Shown here: piece by piece, positions 18,114-28,730 of the stretch | Layout of the letters: each line of letters starts with the position of its first letter | Position numbering within the stretch: the stretch's first letter is position 1 | Assembly (NCBI GenBank): GCA_963692975.2 | Contig: CAXMMR010000007.1 | Coordinates: 1 to 64,000, forward strand | Length of the DNA stretch: 64,000 nucleotides | DNA from: CAXMMR01 sp963692975 | Lineage (GTDB): Bacteria; Pseudomonadota; Alphaproteobacteria; Acetobacterales; Acetobacteraceae | Direction of reading: 5' to 3' | The notes under the pieces: model-generated | What the model saw: the letters and a program-made list of their open reading frames with translations, nothing else | Databases searched by the model: none | What the model was told of the DNA's origin: nothing | Position numbers and translations under genes: made by a program

Positions 18114-18743
18114 TTACCTTGGCCTGTTCATTCTGAATTTGGCTTGTTCGGCGATTTCGAAGTAGTCCGCGGCTCCGCCACCGCGCAAGATCGGCCGTGC
18201 GCCGGCGGTGTCGTAGACGCCGTTCTTCAGCAGCCGTCGATCGATGTGAACGGCGACGACCTGGCCGAACGTCACCCAAGTCTGCACCGCGGTGCCGTCG
18301 AGGTCGTGCAGCTGAACCTGCTGCAGCAGCCGGCACTCAAACGCAACCGGGCTTTCGCCCACTCGCGGCACGCCGACGAGCCGCGAATCAACCGGCGTCA
18401 CGCCGGCCAGAGCAAACTCGTCGGCCTCGGCGCTGGTGGCGCTCGCGTTCATCGCCTCGGCCAACGGCCGCGTCGCCAGGCACCAGACGAACTCGCGGCT
18501 GGCGGCGATGTTTGCGACACTGTGCTTCCAGCCGGTCGACGAGAAGCCGATGATCGGCGGCGTGTAGTTGAACGCGTTGAAGAAGCTATAGGGCGCAAGG
18601 TTAAGCCCGCCCGCCGGGTTGCGGCTGGCAATCCAGCCGATAGGCCGTGGCCCGATGATGGCGTTGAACGGATCATGCGGCAGCCCATGCCCATCGGCTG
18701 TTTCGTAGCTGTGCATCGTCGCGGTCGCAATCAGCGGTTCCAT
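18114..18743 (-). CDS. flavin reductase family protein (FMN-binding split barrel)
   Basis: The 209-aa protein resembles the DIM6/NTAB flavin reductase family: DPFNAIIGPRPIGWIAS at the N-terminus, then NLAPYSFFNAFNYTPPIIGFS, which binds FMN, and a conserved FECRL region. Such proteins reduce flavin for partner monooxygenases or act on their own; no partner is adjacent. Repeats flank it on both sides: A3 after its stop and B3 just upstream of its start. Confidence 0.8.
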   Translation of the reverse strand: MEPLIATATMHSYETADGHGLPHDPFNAIIGPRPIGWIASRNPAGGLNLAPYSFFNAFNYTPPIIGFSSTGWKHSVANIAASREFVWCLATRPLAEAMNASATSAEADEFALAGVTPVDSRLVGVPRVGESPVAFECRLLQQVQLHDLDGTAVQTWVTFGQVVAVHIDRRLLKNGVYDTAGARPILRGGGAADYFEIAEQAKFRMNRPR

Positions 18744-18759
18744 GCGGATCCCATAGATT

Positions 18760-18875
18760 TTCTAAGAAAAGTTGTTTTTGAAGAAAGAACCAAAAACGTC
18801 CGTCTGTCAGAAGTGAATATCAAAAAATGAATAAAAGTCTTTTGCTTCCTTTTTTTCAAAAAAGAAGACTTTCCT
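18760..18875. repeat. family B repeat, copy B3, degenerate left arm
   Basis: The right hairpin (CTTCCTTTTTTTC/AAAAAAGAAG) is good; the left is degraded (AAGTTGTTTTTGAAGAAAGAACC). It runs from just upstream of the flavin reductase start to the murQ stop codon. Confidence 0.75.
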
Positions 18876-19800
18876 AAACGTCACCAAGCGCCGCCCGCAA
18901 ATGCCCTCCATGCCGTGCCAGCAGCGCATCCGCCTCGGCGGCCGTCAGGCCGCGCAGCACCAGCACCGCCGGCTTCACGCGCATGCCGGTCGCGGCCAGC
19001 GCTGCCCGCGCCGCGTCGTCGTCGCTGCCCGTCAGTGAGCACAGCATGCGCAGCGCCCTGGCGCGCAGCTTATCGTTGCGCGCCACCATGTCGACCATCT
19101 GGCCGCGCCAGACCCGCCCGAGCCCGATCATCACCAGCGTCGAAAACAGGTTGAGCGCCGCCTTTTGAGCCGTGCCGGCCTTCATCCGCGTCGACCCGGC
19201 CAGCACCTCGGCGCCGGTGTCGAGCAGGATCGGGTGCTCGGCCGTGGCAAGCAACGCCGCCCCCGGGCTGTTGGCCAGGCCGATCGTCAAAGCGCCGGCC
19301 CGCCGCGCCGCCTGCAGGCAGGCAAGCGTGTATGGCGTCGCGCCGCTTGCGGCCAGCGCCAGCAGGACATCCTCGGGACCAACGCGATGCGCCGCCACGT
19401 CGGCCTCTGCCTGGTCGGCCCGGTCCTCCGCATTCTCGATCGCGGCTGTCATCGCTGCCGGCCCGCCGGCCAGCAGCAGCACGACGCGCCCGCTCGGCCA
19501 GTCAAACGTCGGCGGCAGCTCGGCCCCATCAGCCGCCGCGATCCGCCCCGACGTGCCCGCGCCGGCATAGACCAGCCGTCCCTGGCCGCGCAGCCGCGGC
19601 AGAGCCGCCGCCGCCGCCCGCTCGATCGATGAAAGCGCCGCCCGAATTGCGGCGACCGCCGACATCTGGCCCTCCCAAAGCGCTTCGAGGATGTCGGCGG
19701 CCGGCCACGCCTCCAGCTCGGCAAAGCGGGTGCTCTGCCGCTCCGTCGCGGCAAGCGGCGCCGGCCGCGAAGCGGGTCCGCTCACCTCGCGTCCGGGCAC
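18874..19800 (-). CDS. murQ: N-acetylmuramic acid 6-phosphate etherase
   Basis: MurQ cleaves the lactyl ether of MurNAc-6-P to give GlcNAc-6-P during cell-wall recycling. The SIS domain shows GAGTSGRIAAADGAELPPTF, and the family signature EVLAGSTRMKAGTAQK is intact. The length of 308 aa is normal. The start is GTG 19800, 7 bp after the stop of a small secreted protein, so the two are probably cotranscribed. No anmK, nagZ or ampG is visible nearby. Confidence 0.92.
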   Translation of the reverse strand: MPGREVSGPASRPAPLAATERQSTRFAELEAWPAADILEALWEGQMSAVAAIRAALSSIERAAAAALPRLRGQGRLVYAGAGTSGRIAAADGAELPPTFDWPSGRVVLLLAGGPAAMTAAIENAEDRADQAEADVAAHRVGPEDVLLALAASGATPYTLACLQAARRAGALTIGLANSPGAALLATAEHPILLDTGAEVLAGSTRMKAGTAQKAALNLFSTLVMIGLGRVWRGQMVDMVARNDKLRARALRMLCSLTGSDDDAARAALAATGMRVKPAVLVLRGLTAAEADALLARHGGHLRAALGDV

Positions 19801-19807
19801 CAGCTTC

Positions 19808-20119
19808 TTAACGCGGCGCCGGGTTCACCGCGTTGCTCGGGTTCTTGCCTTCCGACTGCAGCAACTGCCGATCGATTTGGTTCAGCTCGCTGTCGGTCTT
19901 CTCCTGATGCTGCACGCTCGGCCGCACCCCTACGGCTTCCTCCTTGCTGACCGTGCCTCCCTGAGTGGGCTGATAGTTCAACCCGTTCGCCTCGAGCCCG
20001 TTACGCGGCGCCGCAGCCGGCGCTGCCGCCGCAGGGGGGGCAGGCGCGGCGCCGGTCGTCTGAGCGGCAGCCGGCACGGCAATCATCAGGATGGCGAAGG
20101 CGAGGGAAGGGCGGGACAT
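19808..20119 (-). CDS. small secreted protein, unknown function
   Basis: This is a 103-aa protein with a signal peptide (LAFAILMIAVPAAAQ), a Pro/Ala-rich linker and a short polar tail containing SVQHQEKTDSELNQIDRQLL, possibly one helix. I do not recognise a family. It is 7 bp upstream of murQ on the same strand, hinting at a cell-envelope role, but this is context only. Confidence 0.6.
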   Translation of the reverse strand: MSRPSLAFAILMIAVPAAAQTTGAAPAPPAAAAPAAAPRNGLEANGLNYQPTQGGTVSKEEAVGVRPSVQHQEKTDSELNQIDRQLLQSEGKNPSNAVNPAPR

Positions 20120-20235
20120 GCGGGGTCTGCTTTGTTTGCGGTGGCGACTAACAAAATCGGCGCAGCGTTCGAAGGTTCCGTATCGTCTCGCGCAGCGCTC
20201 GCCGCGCCGTGTATAGGAGCGATCTCGAAGCGAAA

Positions 20236-20310
20236 TGGTGGGCGCGACAGGGATTGAACCTGTGACCCCCGCCGTGTGAAGGCGATGCTCTACCGCTGAG
20301 CTACGCGCCC
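20236..20310 (-). tRNA. tRNA-Val (CAC)
   Basis: On the minus strand, the acceptor stem GGGCGCG/CGCGCCC, D arm GCTCAGCGGTAGAGC, anticodon stem TCGCC/GGCGG with loop TTCACAC (anticodon CAC) and T arm CAGGTTCAATCCCTG all fold. The 3' CCA is encoded. It sits between the small secreted protein and the DUF3108 gene; no other gene is visible in the 338 bp between those two. Confidence 0.95.
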
Positions 20311-20457
20311 ATCCCGCGCCGGACCGACCGTCCTCTTACGTCCGCGCCTGCCCCGCCGCAACCCGGCCGTCACCCGCACGTCACGCTGCCCCACAGATCG
20401 TCGGCTCGCCGGCCGCTCGGCATTGCCAGCCCACCGGCTGGCCGCGAGGATGCGACG

Positions 20458-21282
20458 ATGATCAAGCTCAAGCCTGGCGCCATCGGCATGGCCTGCGCCC
20501 TGGTCATGGCAGGCGCCCCCAGCCAAGCCCAAACACCCGCGCCGCCGGCGCGCGTGCCGACGTTGCGGGCCGACTACACCGGCTACGCGCACGGCCTCAC
20601 CGTGCTCAAGCTGCACGCCTCGATCGCGCTGGGCGCGCAGAGCTACGGCCTGAGCCTGGGCTACCACACGGCTGGCCTCATCAGTGTGGTCGCCAGCAGC
20701 GCCATCGAGAGCAGCGTCCAAGGGTATTTCGGCGCCGACGGCAGCGCCGAGCCGCTGCGCTTCTCCTCGGCCGGCAGCACGAACGGCACGCCGCGCCGCA
20801 CCGTGCTCACCTACAAGGCCGGCTCGCCGGAGATCGACGCCCTCGAGCCGCCGCCCGACACCGAGCGCGACCCTGTGCCGGTGGGCGACGAGGCACACAC
20901 CATCGACACGCTGAGCGCGATCGCCGCGCTGCTGCACCAGGTCGCGACGACTGGCCGCTGCGACGGCACCGTGCGCACGTTCGACGGTCAGCGCCTCGGC
21001 GACATCACCGCGACCACGATCGGCGACGAGACCCTGCCGCAATCCGACCGCAGCAGCTTCAGCGGCCGAACGCTGCGCTGCGACTTCGTCGGCCGCCAAC
21101 TGGCCGGCTTCAAGCGCAGCGAAGATCAGGTGGCAGTCCGCAAGCCGCATAACGGCACCGCCTGGCTGGCGCCGCTGCAGCCCGGCCAGCCGATGGTGCC
21201 GGTCAAGGTCATCTTCGATCATCGCGTGCTGGGGCCAACGACGATGTATATCACCACGGCGCCGGCAGACGATATGAAGTAA
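20458..21282 (+). CDS. DUF3108 domain-containing exported protein
   Basis: The 274-aa protein has a signal peptide (MACALVMAGAPSQAQ) followed by a DUF3108-type beta-rich domain: ADYTGYAHGLTVLKLHASI at its start, a GRCDGTVRTFDGQRL segment in the middle and VPVKVIFDHRVLGP near the end. The family is periplasmic and of unknown function, possibly outer-membrane related. The start ATG 20458 has GAGG upstream. Repeat B4 begins at its stop. Confidence 0.75.
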   Translation: MIKLKPGAIGMACALVMAGAPSQAQTPAPPARVPTLRADYTGYAHGLTVLKLHASIALGAQSYGLSLGYHTAGLISVVASSAIESSVQGYFGADGSAEPLRFSSAGSTNGTPRRTVLTYKAGSPEIDALEPPPDTERDPVPVGDEAHTIDTLSAIAALLHQVATTGRCDGTVRTFDGQRLGDITATTIGDETLPQSDRSSFSGRTLRCDFVGRQLAGFKRSEDQVAVRKPHNGTAWLAPLQPGQPMVPVKVIFDHRVLGPTTMYITTAPADDMK

Positions 21283-21283
21283 G

Positions 21284-21409
21284 CCAGCGCTTCTTTTTTG
21301 AAAAAAAGAAGCAAAAAACTTCTGATCCGCTGTCGCGCTCGACCTCACCGACCGCTGCTAACGGAACAAAGTTTTTTGGTTCTTTTTTTCAAAAAAGAAC
21401 CGCTTCCTT
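21284..21409. repeat. family B repeat, copy B4
   Basis: A full-length copy: GCTTCTTTTTTG/AAAAAAAGAAGC, then CAAAAAACTT, a spacer of about 55 bp, AAGTTTTTTGG and GGTTCTTTTTTTC/AAAAAAGAACC. It starts at the DUF3108 stop and ends about 90 bp before glmU. Confidence 0.92.
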
Positions 21410-21501
21410 GGCGTGCCTGAAGCACTCGGCAATAAATCTTGCGCTCGATCAGACGGCCGCCGTTTGACACGGCCCGTGCGACACCGCTAGCCCGAACGGC
21501 C

Positions 21502-22803
21502 ATGACCGCCACCGCCATCATCCTGGCCGCCGGGCTCGGTACTCGGATGCGCTCCGCCCAGCCCAAGGCGCTGCACCGGCTCGGTGGACGCTCCATGCTG
21601 GCCCATTTGATCGCCGCCTGCGACGGCGTGTTCGACCGCATCGTCGTCGTCGCCGGCCCCGGCATGCAGGCGGTGCTGAACGAGGCCCGGCCGCATTCCG
21701 GCGTCGTGCAGCACGAGCGGCTGGGCACCGCCCATGCGGCGCTGCAGGCGGCCGGCCTGTTCGGCGACGGCGACGTGGCGGTGCTCTACGCCGACAATCC
21801 GCTGGTCACCACGGCCACGCTGCGGCGCCTGTTGACGGCGCGGCAGGATTGCGGCCTGGCCCTGCTGGCCATGCGCCCCGCCGATCCTGGGCGCTACGGC
21901 CGGGTGCTGACGGACGCCTCCGGCGACGTGCAGCGCATCGTTGAGCACGCCGAGGCGAGCGAGGCCGAGCGCGCCGTCGGGCTGTGCAACGCCGGCGTCT
22001 TCTGCGCCGCCGCCGTGGATTTCAGGCGCTGGCTACCGGCGGTGCGGCCGAGTGCCGGCGGCGAATACTACCTGACCGAGTTGGTGGCGCTGGCTCGCGG
22101 CGAAGGCGCCCGCGTTGTCGCCGTCGAGGCGCCGGAGGCGGAAGGCCGCGGGGTCAATTCGCGCGCCGAGCTGGCGGCGGCCGAGGCGGCGCTGCAGTCG
22201 CGGTTGCGGGCGGCGGCAATGGAGGCGGGCGCGACGCTGATCGCGCCCGAGACGGTGTTCCTCGCCGCCGACACCGTGCTCGGGCAGGACACGGTGGTCG
22301 AGCCGCACGTGGTGTTCGGGCCGGGCGTGCAGGTCGCCGGCGGCGCCCTCATCCGCGCCTTCAGCCACTTGGAAGGCGCCTGCGTCGCCGCCGGGGCGAT
22401 CATCGGTCCCTATGCCCGGCTGCGGCCCGGCACGGTGGTGGGGGAGGGCGCCCATGTCGGCAACTTCGTCGAGCTGAAGGCGACCGCGCTTGGCGCCGGC
22501 GCCAAGGCCAACCACCTGGCCTATCTTGGCGACAGCTCGATCGGCGCCCGCAGCAACATCGGCGCCGGCACCATCACCTGCAACTACGACGGTGTGGCCA
22601 AGCATCGCACGGTGATCGGGCAGGGCGTCTTCGTCGGCTCCGACAGCGTGCTGGTAGCGCCGATCTCGCTCGGCGACGGGTCCTTCGTCGCCGCCGGCAG
22701 CGTGCTGACCGAGGACGTGCCGGCCGATGCGGCGGCGTTCGGCCGGGCGCGGCAGGTGAACAAGCCGGGCCGCGCCGCCCGCAAGCGTTCGGGAAAGGAG
22801 TAG
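21502..22803 (+). CDS. glmU: bifunctional GlmU uridyltransferase/acetyltransferase
   Basis: GlmU makes UDP-GlcNAc for peptidoglycan and LPS. The N-terminal uridyltransferase domain has LAAGLGTRMRS and PKALH; the C-terminal half is a left-handed beta-helix of hexapeptide repeats ending in NIGAGTITCNYDG, the acetyltransferase signature. With ATG 21502 the protein has 433 aa. The open frame extends upstream to 21439, but the extra residues are not conserved. It is followed 3 bp later by glmS, an operon linking two steps of amino-sugar synthesis. Confidence 0.95.
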   Translation: MTATAIILAAGLGTRMRSAQPKALHRLGGRSMLAHLIAACDGVFDRIVVVAGPGMQAVLNEARPHSGVVQHERLGTAHAALQAAGLFGDGDVAVLYADNPLVTTATLRRLLTARQDCGLALLAMRPADPGRYGRVLTDASGDVQRIVEHAEASEAERAVGLCNAGVFCAAAVDFRRWLPAVRPSAGGEYYLTELVALARGEGARVVAVEAPEAEGRGVNSRAELAAAEAALQSRLRAAAMEAGATLIAPETVFLAADTVLGQDTVVEPHVVFGPGVQVAGGALIRAFSHLEGACVAAGAIIGPYARLRPGTVVGEGAHVGNFVELKATALGAGAKANHLAYLGDSSIGARSNIGAGTITCNYDGVAKHRTVIGQGVFVGSDSVLVAPISLGDGSFVAAGSVLTEDVPADAAAFGRARQVNKPGRAARKRSGKE

Positions 22804-22806
22804 CCA

Positions 22807-24633
<1,827 letters not shown>

Positions 24634-24635
24634 AT

Positions 24636-24704
24636 AAGGAATGCCGGTCCAGGGGCGCCGCCCCTGGTGAGGTCCGGGAGCAAAGCTCCTGGCCTTGCTT
24701 CCTT
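24636..24704. repeat. family A repeat, copy A4, compact
   Basis: Two hairpins, CCAGGGGC/GCCCCTGG and CCGGGAGC/GCTCCTGG, end in GGCCTTGCTTCC. It sits between glmS and the ClpP-like gene and contributes sequence next to that gene's ribosome-binding site. Confidence 0.8.
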
Positions 24705-24716
24705 GGAGTTTTGCAA

Positions 24717-25391
24717 ATGCTCAACCGAGCCTCCCCCGACGTCGATCCCGACGAGACCGATCCGGAAGGCCCGGACGTGCCCGAGCCGCGCGAGCCGCAC
24801 CCCAGCGAGCCCGGCGACAACAAGACGCTGAACTCGCCGATCAACGAGCTCGAAAGCCGCCTTTTCCTGCAGCGCAAGGTGCTGGTGTTCGGCGCCATCA
24901 ACGACAAGCTCGCGCGCGACGTCACCGGCCGCCTGCTCTCCCTCGCCGGCATCTCGTCCGAGCCGATCGACCTCTACGTCAACTCGCCCGGCGGCCACGT
25001 CGAAAGCGGCGACACCATCCACGACATGATCCGCTTCGTCGACGCCGACGTGCCGGTGCGCGTCATCGGCACCGGCTGGGTCGCCTCTGCCGGCGCGCTG
25101 ATCTACGTCGCCGGGAAAAAAGAGCGCCGCTTCTGCCTGCCGCACACCCGCTTCCTGATCCACCAGCCAATGGGCGGCGTGCGCGGCCCGGCCACCGACA
25201 TCGGCATCGAGGCCCGCGAGATCGTCAAGATGCGCGAACGGCTGAACCGCCTGATCGCCAAGGAATGCGGCCAGACCTTCGAGAAGGTCGAGGCGGACAG
25301 CGACCGCAACTATTGGATGAGCGCCGAGGAGGCGATCGAGTACGGGATGGTCAGCCGGGTCATCCATTCGGCCAAAGACCTAAGCCAGTAA
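24717..25391 (+). CDS. ClpP-family serine protease with acidic N-terminal extension
   Basis: The 224-aa protein has a ClpP core with the triad Ser124 (WVASAGA), His149 (FLIHQPMGG) and Asp196 (DSDRNYWMSAEEA). The first 35 residues are Asp/Glu/Pro-rich, much longer than a normal ClpP N-terminus. The start is ATG 24717 with GGAG 8 bp upstream. No clpX, tig or lon is adjacent, unlike the housekeeping clpP, so this is probably an additional paralogue. Whether it partners with a Clp ATPase cannot be told from the sequence. Confidence 0.82.
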   Translation: MLNRASPDVDPDETDPEGPDVPEPREPHPSEPGDNKTLNSPINELESRLFLQRKVLVFGAINDKLARDVTGRLLSLAGISSEPIDLYVNSPGGHVESGDTIHDMIRFVDADVPVRVIGTGWVASAGALIYVAGKKERRFCLPHTRFLIHQPMGGVRGPATDIGIEAREIVKMRERLNRLIAKECGQTFEKVEADSDRNYWMSAEEAIEYGMVSRVIHSAKDLSQ

Positions 25392-25505
25392 GGCGAGGGC
25401 TCTGCCCTCGACCCGCCAAGGGCCCGAGGCCCTTGGATCCCATCTAGTCGGTTTCCAAAGGCCGCCGGCCTTTGGTGGGTCCAGGGCAAAGCCCTGGCCT
25501 TCCTT
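25390..25505. repeat. family A repeat, copy A5
   Basis: Four hairpins in a row: GAGGGC/GCCCTC, CCAAGGGCC/GGCCCTTGG, CCAAAGGCC/GGCCTTTGG and CCAGGGC/GCCCTGG. It starts at the protease stop and ends 12 bp before the glutathione reductase start. Confidence 0.9.
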
Positions 25506-25517
25506 AAGGCTTAATCA

Positions 25518-26897
25518 ATGTCCTACGACTACGACCTCTTCGTCATCGGCGGCGGCTCCGGCGGCGTCCGCTGCGCCCGCATCGCCGCCGGCCACGGCGC
25601 CCGAGTCGGCATCGCCGAGGAGCTGCACTGGGGCGGCACCTGCGTGAATGTCGGCTGCGTGCCGAAGAAGCTGATGGTGCAGGCCGCCGAATACGGCGCC
25701 TGGGCTGACGACGCGCACGGCTTCGGCTGGAGCACCAAGCGGGGCACGCATGACTGGCAGGCCTTCATCGCCAGCAAGGACCATGAGATCGCGCGCCTCA
25801 ACAGCGCCTATGTCCGCATTCTCGACGGCGCCGGCGTCGTCTCGCACAAGGCCCGTGCCTCGTTCATCAACGCGCACACCCTGCAGGTCGGCGAGCAGCG
25901 CCTCACCGCCGCGAACATCGTCATCGCCACCGGCGGCCTGCCGGTGCGCCCGCAGATCGAAGGCGCCGAGCTCGGCATCGTCTCGGACGACGCCTTCAGT
26001 CTGGAGCAGCGCCCTGACCGCATCACCCTCGTCGGCAGCGGCTACATCGGCATCGAGTTTGCCGGCATCTTCGCCGGCCTCGGCTCCGAGGTTGACCTGC
26101 TCTACCGCCAGGACCTGCCGCTCGCCGGCTTCGACCACGAGATTCGCCAGCATTTGGCCCGCGCCCTGCAACGCAACGGCATCCGGTTGCACACCTCGAT
26201 CAAGCTGCACAAGGTCGAACAGGTCGGCGCCTGTAAGCGTCTGTCGCTGAGCGATGGCCGGCACTTCGACAGCGACCTGGTGTTCTTCGCCCTCGGCCGG
26301 GTCCCCCACACCGCGCAGCTCGCGCTCGCAGCTGCCGGCGTCGCCACCAACGAGCGCGGCGGCATCGTCGTCGATGCCGAAAACCGCAGCTCGGTGCCGC
26401 ACATCTACGCCATCGGCGACGTCAGCAACCGCCTCAATCTCACCCCTGTCGCGATCGCCGAAGGCCACCACCTGGCCGACCGCCTGTTCGGCCCGCCGCC
26501 GCCCCGCAGCTGGTCCTTCGCGGCCGTGCCGACGGCGGTGTTCTCCTCGCCGCCCATCGGCACCGTCGGGCTCAGCGAGCACGAGGCCGCCCGGCATGGC
26601 ACCGTCGACATCTACACCACCGAGTTCACCGCCATGCGCCACAAGCTGACCGGCCGGGATCGCCCGAGCTTCCTCAAGCTCGTCGTTGACCAGGCCAGCC
26701 AGCGCATCCTCGGCGCGCACATGATTGGCGAAGATGCCCCGGAAATGACGCAGGGCCTGGGGATAGCCATGACCGCCGGCGCCACCAAGCAAGATTTCGA
26801 CCGCACGATCGGCATCCACCCGACGGCCGCCGAAGAGTGGGTGACGTTGCGGCAGCGTACCCGCGTGGCGGGAGAGGAGCGTAAAGCGGCGGAGTAG
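25518..26897 (+). CDS. gor: glutathione-disulfide reductase
   Basis: This FAD flavoenzyme reduces GSSG with NADPH. The N-terminal FAD motif is GGGSGGVRCA and the redox disulfide is Cys42-Cys47 (GGTCVNVGCVPKKLM). The NADPH fold is GSGYIGIEFAG, a second FAD motif is IGDVSN, and the dimer-interface catalytic pair is GIHPTAAEEWVTL. It is 459 aa, normal length. It follows repeat A5 and is followed by B5. Confidence 0.93.
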   Translation: MSYDYDLFVIGGGSGGVRCARIAAGHGARVGIAEELHWGGTCVNVGCVPKKLMVQAAEYGAWADDAHGFGWSTKRGTHDWQAFIASKDHEIARLNSAYVRILDGAGVVSHKARASFINAHTLQVGEQRLTAANIVIATGGLPVRPQIEGAELGIVSDDAFSLEQRPDRITLVGSGYIGIEFAGIFAGLGSEVDLLYRQDLPLAGFDHEIRQHLARALQRNGIRLHTSIKLHKVEQVGACKRLSLSDGRHFDSDLVFFALGRVPHTAQLALAAAGVATNERGGIVVDAENRSSVPHIYAIGDVSNRLNLTPVAIAEGHHLADRLFGPPPPRSWSFAAVPTAVFSSPPIGTVGLSEHEAARHGTVDIYTTEFTAMRHKLTGRDRPSFLKLVVDQASQRILGAHMIGEDAPEMTQGLGIAMTAGATKQDFDRTIGIHPTAAEEWVTLRQRTRVAGEERKAAE

Positions 26898-27023
26898 GAA
26901 GGGAGCGCTTCTTTTTGAAAAAAGAGGCAAAAACTTCTATCCATTTAGCCGTGGACTATCGAGCGCGTCGTCAAACGAACGAAAGTTTTTGGTTCTTTTT
27001 TTCAAAAAAGAACATTCTCTTCC
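26898..27023. repeat. family B repeat, copy B5
   Basis: GCTTCTTTTTG/AAAAAAGAGGC and GGTTCTTTTTTTC/AAAAAAGAAC arms around a spacer of about 60 bp, starting at the gor stop codon. The outer arms are slightly mutated. Confidence 0.88.
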
Positions 27024-27057
27024 ATCTCAGGTTGCGCCCGCCTAAAACCTTCGCCTC

Positions 27058-28230
27058 ATGCAAGGCATAGCGCCCCGCACCTCGTTCGCTCTCGACACGA
27101 CGCGCTGGGCCGCGGCGGCGCTCGTGCTGGCCTATCATCTCTCCACCGCCTGCCTTGCTCCTGGCGCCAGCGGCCCGCTACTCGGGTCGCTGGAGGGTGC
27201 CGGCCCGGCCGCCGTCATGTGGTTCTTCGTGCTCAGCGGCTACCTGATCGGCGGCAGCGTCGTTCTGGACATGCGGCGCGACCGCTTCCGCTTCGCCCGC
27301 TATGCGCTGAATCGCGCAACCCGCCTCTACGTCGTGCTGCTGCCGGCGCTCGCACTCGGCTACGCGCTCGACGGCGCCCGCGTCTCGTTAGCCGGTCTCA
27401 GCCCGGTGCCGGGGCAGGAGGCGCCGGCGAGCTACGCCGCCGCAACCGTGCTCGGTAACCTGCTCTGCCTGCAGACGATCGCCGTGCCGACCCTCGGCAG
27501 CAACGGCCCGCTCTGGAGCCTCGCCTGCGAGGGCTTCTACTACGTCCTGGCGCCGCTGCTGCTGGCGCCATTGCTGCGCAGCCGCCACGCCGCCATCCGC
27601 TGGTCGCTGTTCGCACTCGCCGCGCTGATGCTGTGCGCGCTGTGGCTCGGCAATCCCCGGGTGCCGCGCCTGTTCCTGACCTGGCTGCTGGGAACGGCGC
27701 TGCGGTCGTACACGCCCAGGCAGCGACACGCGCGCCGGCTTGGTCCGCTTGCCTGGATCGTTGCGGTGGCGGTGCTGCTCGCGTATCCGATGCTGCTGCC
27801 GAGGGTGGGCGGCGCGGTCAACCTGCTGGTCGCGGCCAGCTTCGCCGCGGCCCTGCTGACCACCATCGGCGACGAGCGGCCGGTGCCGGTCGGCGCGCAG
27901 CGCCTCTCTGCAACCCTCGCCGGGTTCTCCTTCAGCCTCTACCTCGTGCACGTGCCGATCATCCACGGCCTGCTCGCGCTCTGGACCGGCAGCCGGGTGG
28001 ACGCGCTGCGCCTGTCGCCGCTGGCCGGCCACGCCGCCATGCTGGCGCTGGCCGCAATCGTGATCCCGCTGGCCTGGCTGTTCAGCCGCCTGACCGAGGC
28101 GCGCACCGAGACGGTGCGGCAATGGCTAGGCGCACCCCGCCAGCAGCAGCGGCAAGTCGCCCACTGCGCCGACAAGGGCGATGCCGGCGCCGCGACACTG
28201 CGCGGCGTTGCCGGCGTTGATCCCGCCTAG
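27058..28230 (+). CDS. acyltransferase family 3 (OafA/YrhL-like) membrane protein
   Basis: The 390-aa integral membrane protein has about ten hydrophobic helices. It shows the family's N-terminal LDTTRWAAAALVLAYHL with the conserved His and FFVLSGYLIGG, then NRATRLYVVLLPAL. Such proteins acetylate or acylate cell-surface or exported sugars. Its last 35 residues are encoded antisense to the end of thiE (105-bp convergent overlap) and are not hydrophobic, so they are probably a dispensable tail. Confidence 0.85.
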   Translation: MQGIAPRTSFALDTTRWAAAALVLAYHLSTACLAPGASGPLLGSLEGAGPAAVMWFFVLSGYLIGGSVVLDMRRDRFRFARYALNRATRLYVVLLPALALGYALDGARVSLAGLSPVPGQEAPASYAAATVLGNLLCLQTIAVPTLGSNGPLWSLACEGFYYVLAPLLLAPLLRSRHAAIRWSLFALAALMLCALWLGNPRVPRLFLTWLLGTALRSYTPRQRHARRLGPLAWIVAVAVLLAYPMLLPRVGGAVNLLVAASFAAALLTTIGDERPVPVGAQRLSATLAGFSFSLYLVHVPIIHGLLALWTGSRVDALRLSPLAGHAAMLALAAIVIPLAWLFSRLTEARTETVRQWLGAPRQQQRQVAHCADKGDAGAATLRGVAGVDPA

Positions 28231-28698
28231 CGCCAGCACCGGCATCCTCGCCGCGGCGACAAGCCGATTGAACATCTCGGGGCCGAGCGGCGTCGCGTCC
28301 GGCTTGCTCCCGGTCGCAAACACCGGGCTGAGCGTCGCGTAATCGGCGCCGGCCGCACGGGCGAGACCGCCGGCGTCATGGGCGGAGATGCCGACCAGCA
28401 CGTCGGGCCCGAGCCGATCCCGCGCGGCGGCCAAATCCGCGCCGTCCGGCAGGTGCAGCCCGATCCCAAGCGTCGCGGCTGCGGCCAGGTCGTCATGCAC
28501 GCAGAGGGTCGCGCCGGCTGGGCGGGTGAGGGCGAGCAGCTCTTCCAGGACGTCGATGCGCTCGCCAGGCGAGAGGTCCTTCTCCCGCAAGCTGATCCAG
28601 CCGCAGCCGGCACCAAGCGCCGCACGCGTCACGTCCAACGGCGACCGTCCGACCCGCAACCGGTCCGTAATCAACAGCACCGGACTCGGAAGCTCCAC
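28126..28698 (-). CDS. thiE: thiamine phosphate synthase
   Basis: ThiE joins the pyrimidine and thiazole moieties of thiamine. The TIM-barrel shows LLITDRL, CGWISLREKDLS, ATLCVHDDLAAA, GISAHD, DYATLSPVFATGSKP and ALGGINAGNAAQ. The best start is GTG 28698, with GGGAG 5 bp upstream, giving 190 aa; the longer frame upstream reads through repeat A6 and thiG and is not coding. It is last in thiO-thiS-thiG-thiE, separated from thiG by A6. Confidence 0.9.
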   Translation of the reverse strand: MELPSPVLLITDRLRVGRSPLDVTRAALGAGCGWISLREKDLSPGERIDVLEELLALTRPAGATLCVHDDLAAAATLGIGLHLPDGADLAAARDRLGPDVLVGISAHDAGGLARAAGADYATLSPVFATGSKPDATPLGPEMFNRLVAAARMPVLALGGINAGNAAQCRGAGIALVGAVGDLPLLLAGCA

Positions 28699-28730
28699 GC
28701 AAGGCTCCCGCCGCTGACCTAAATCAAATT

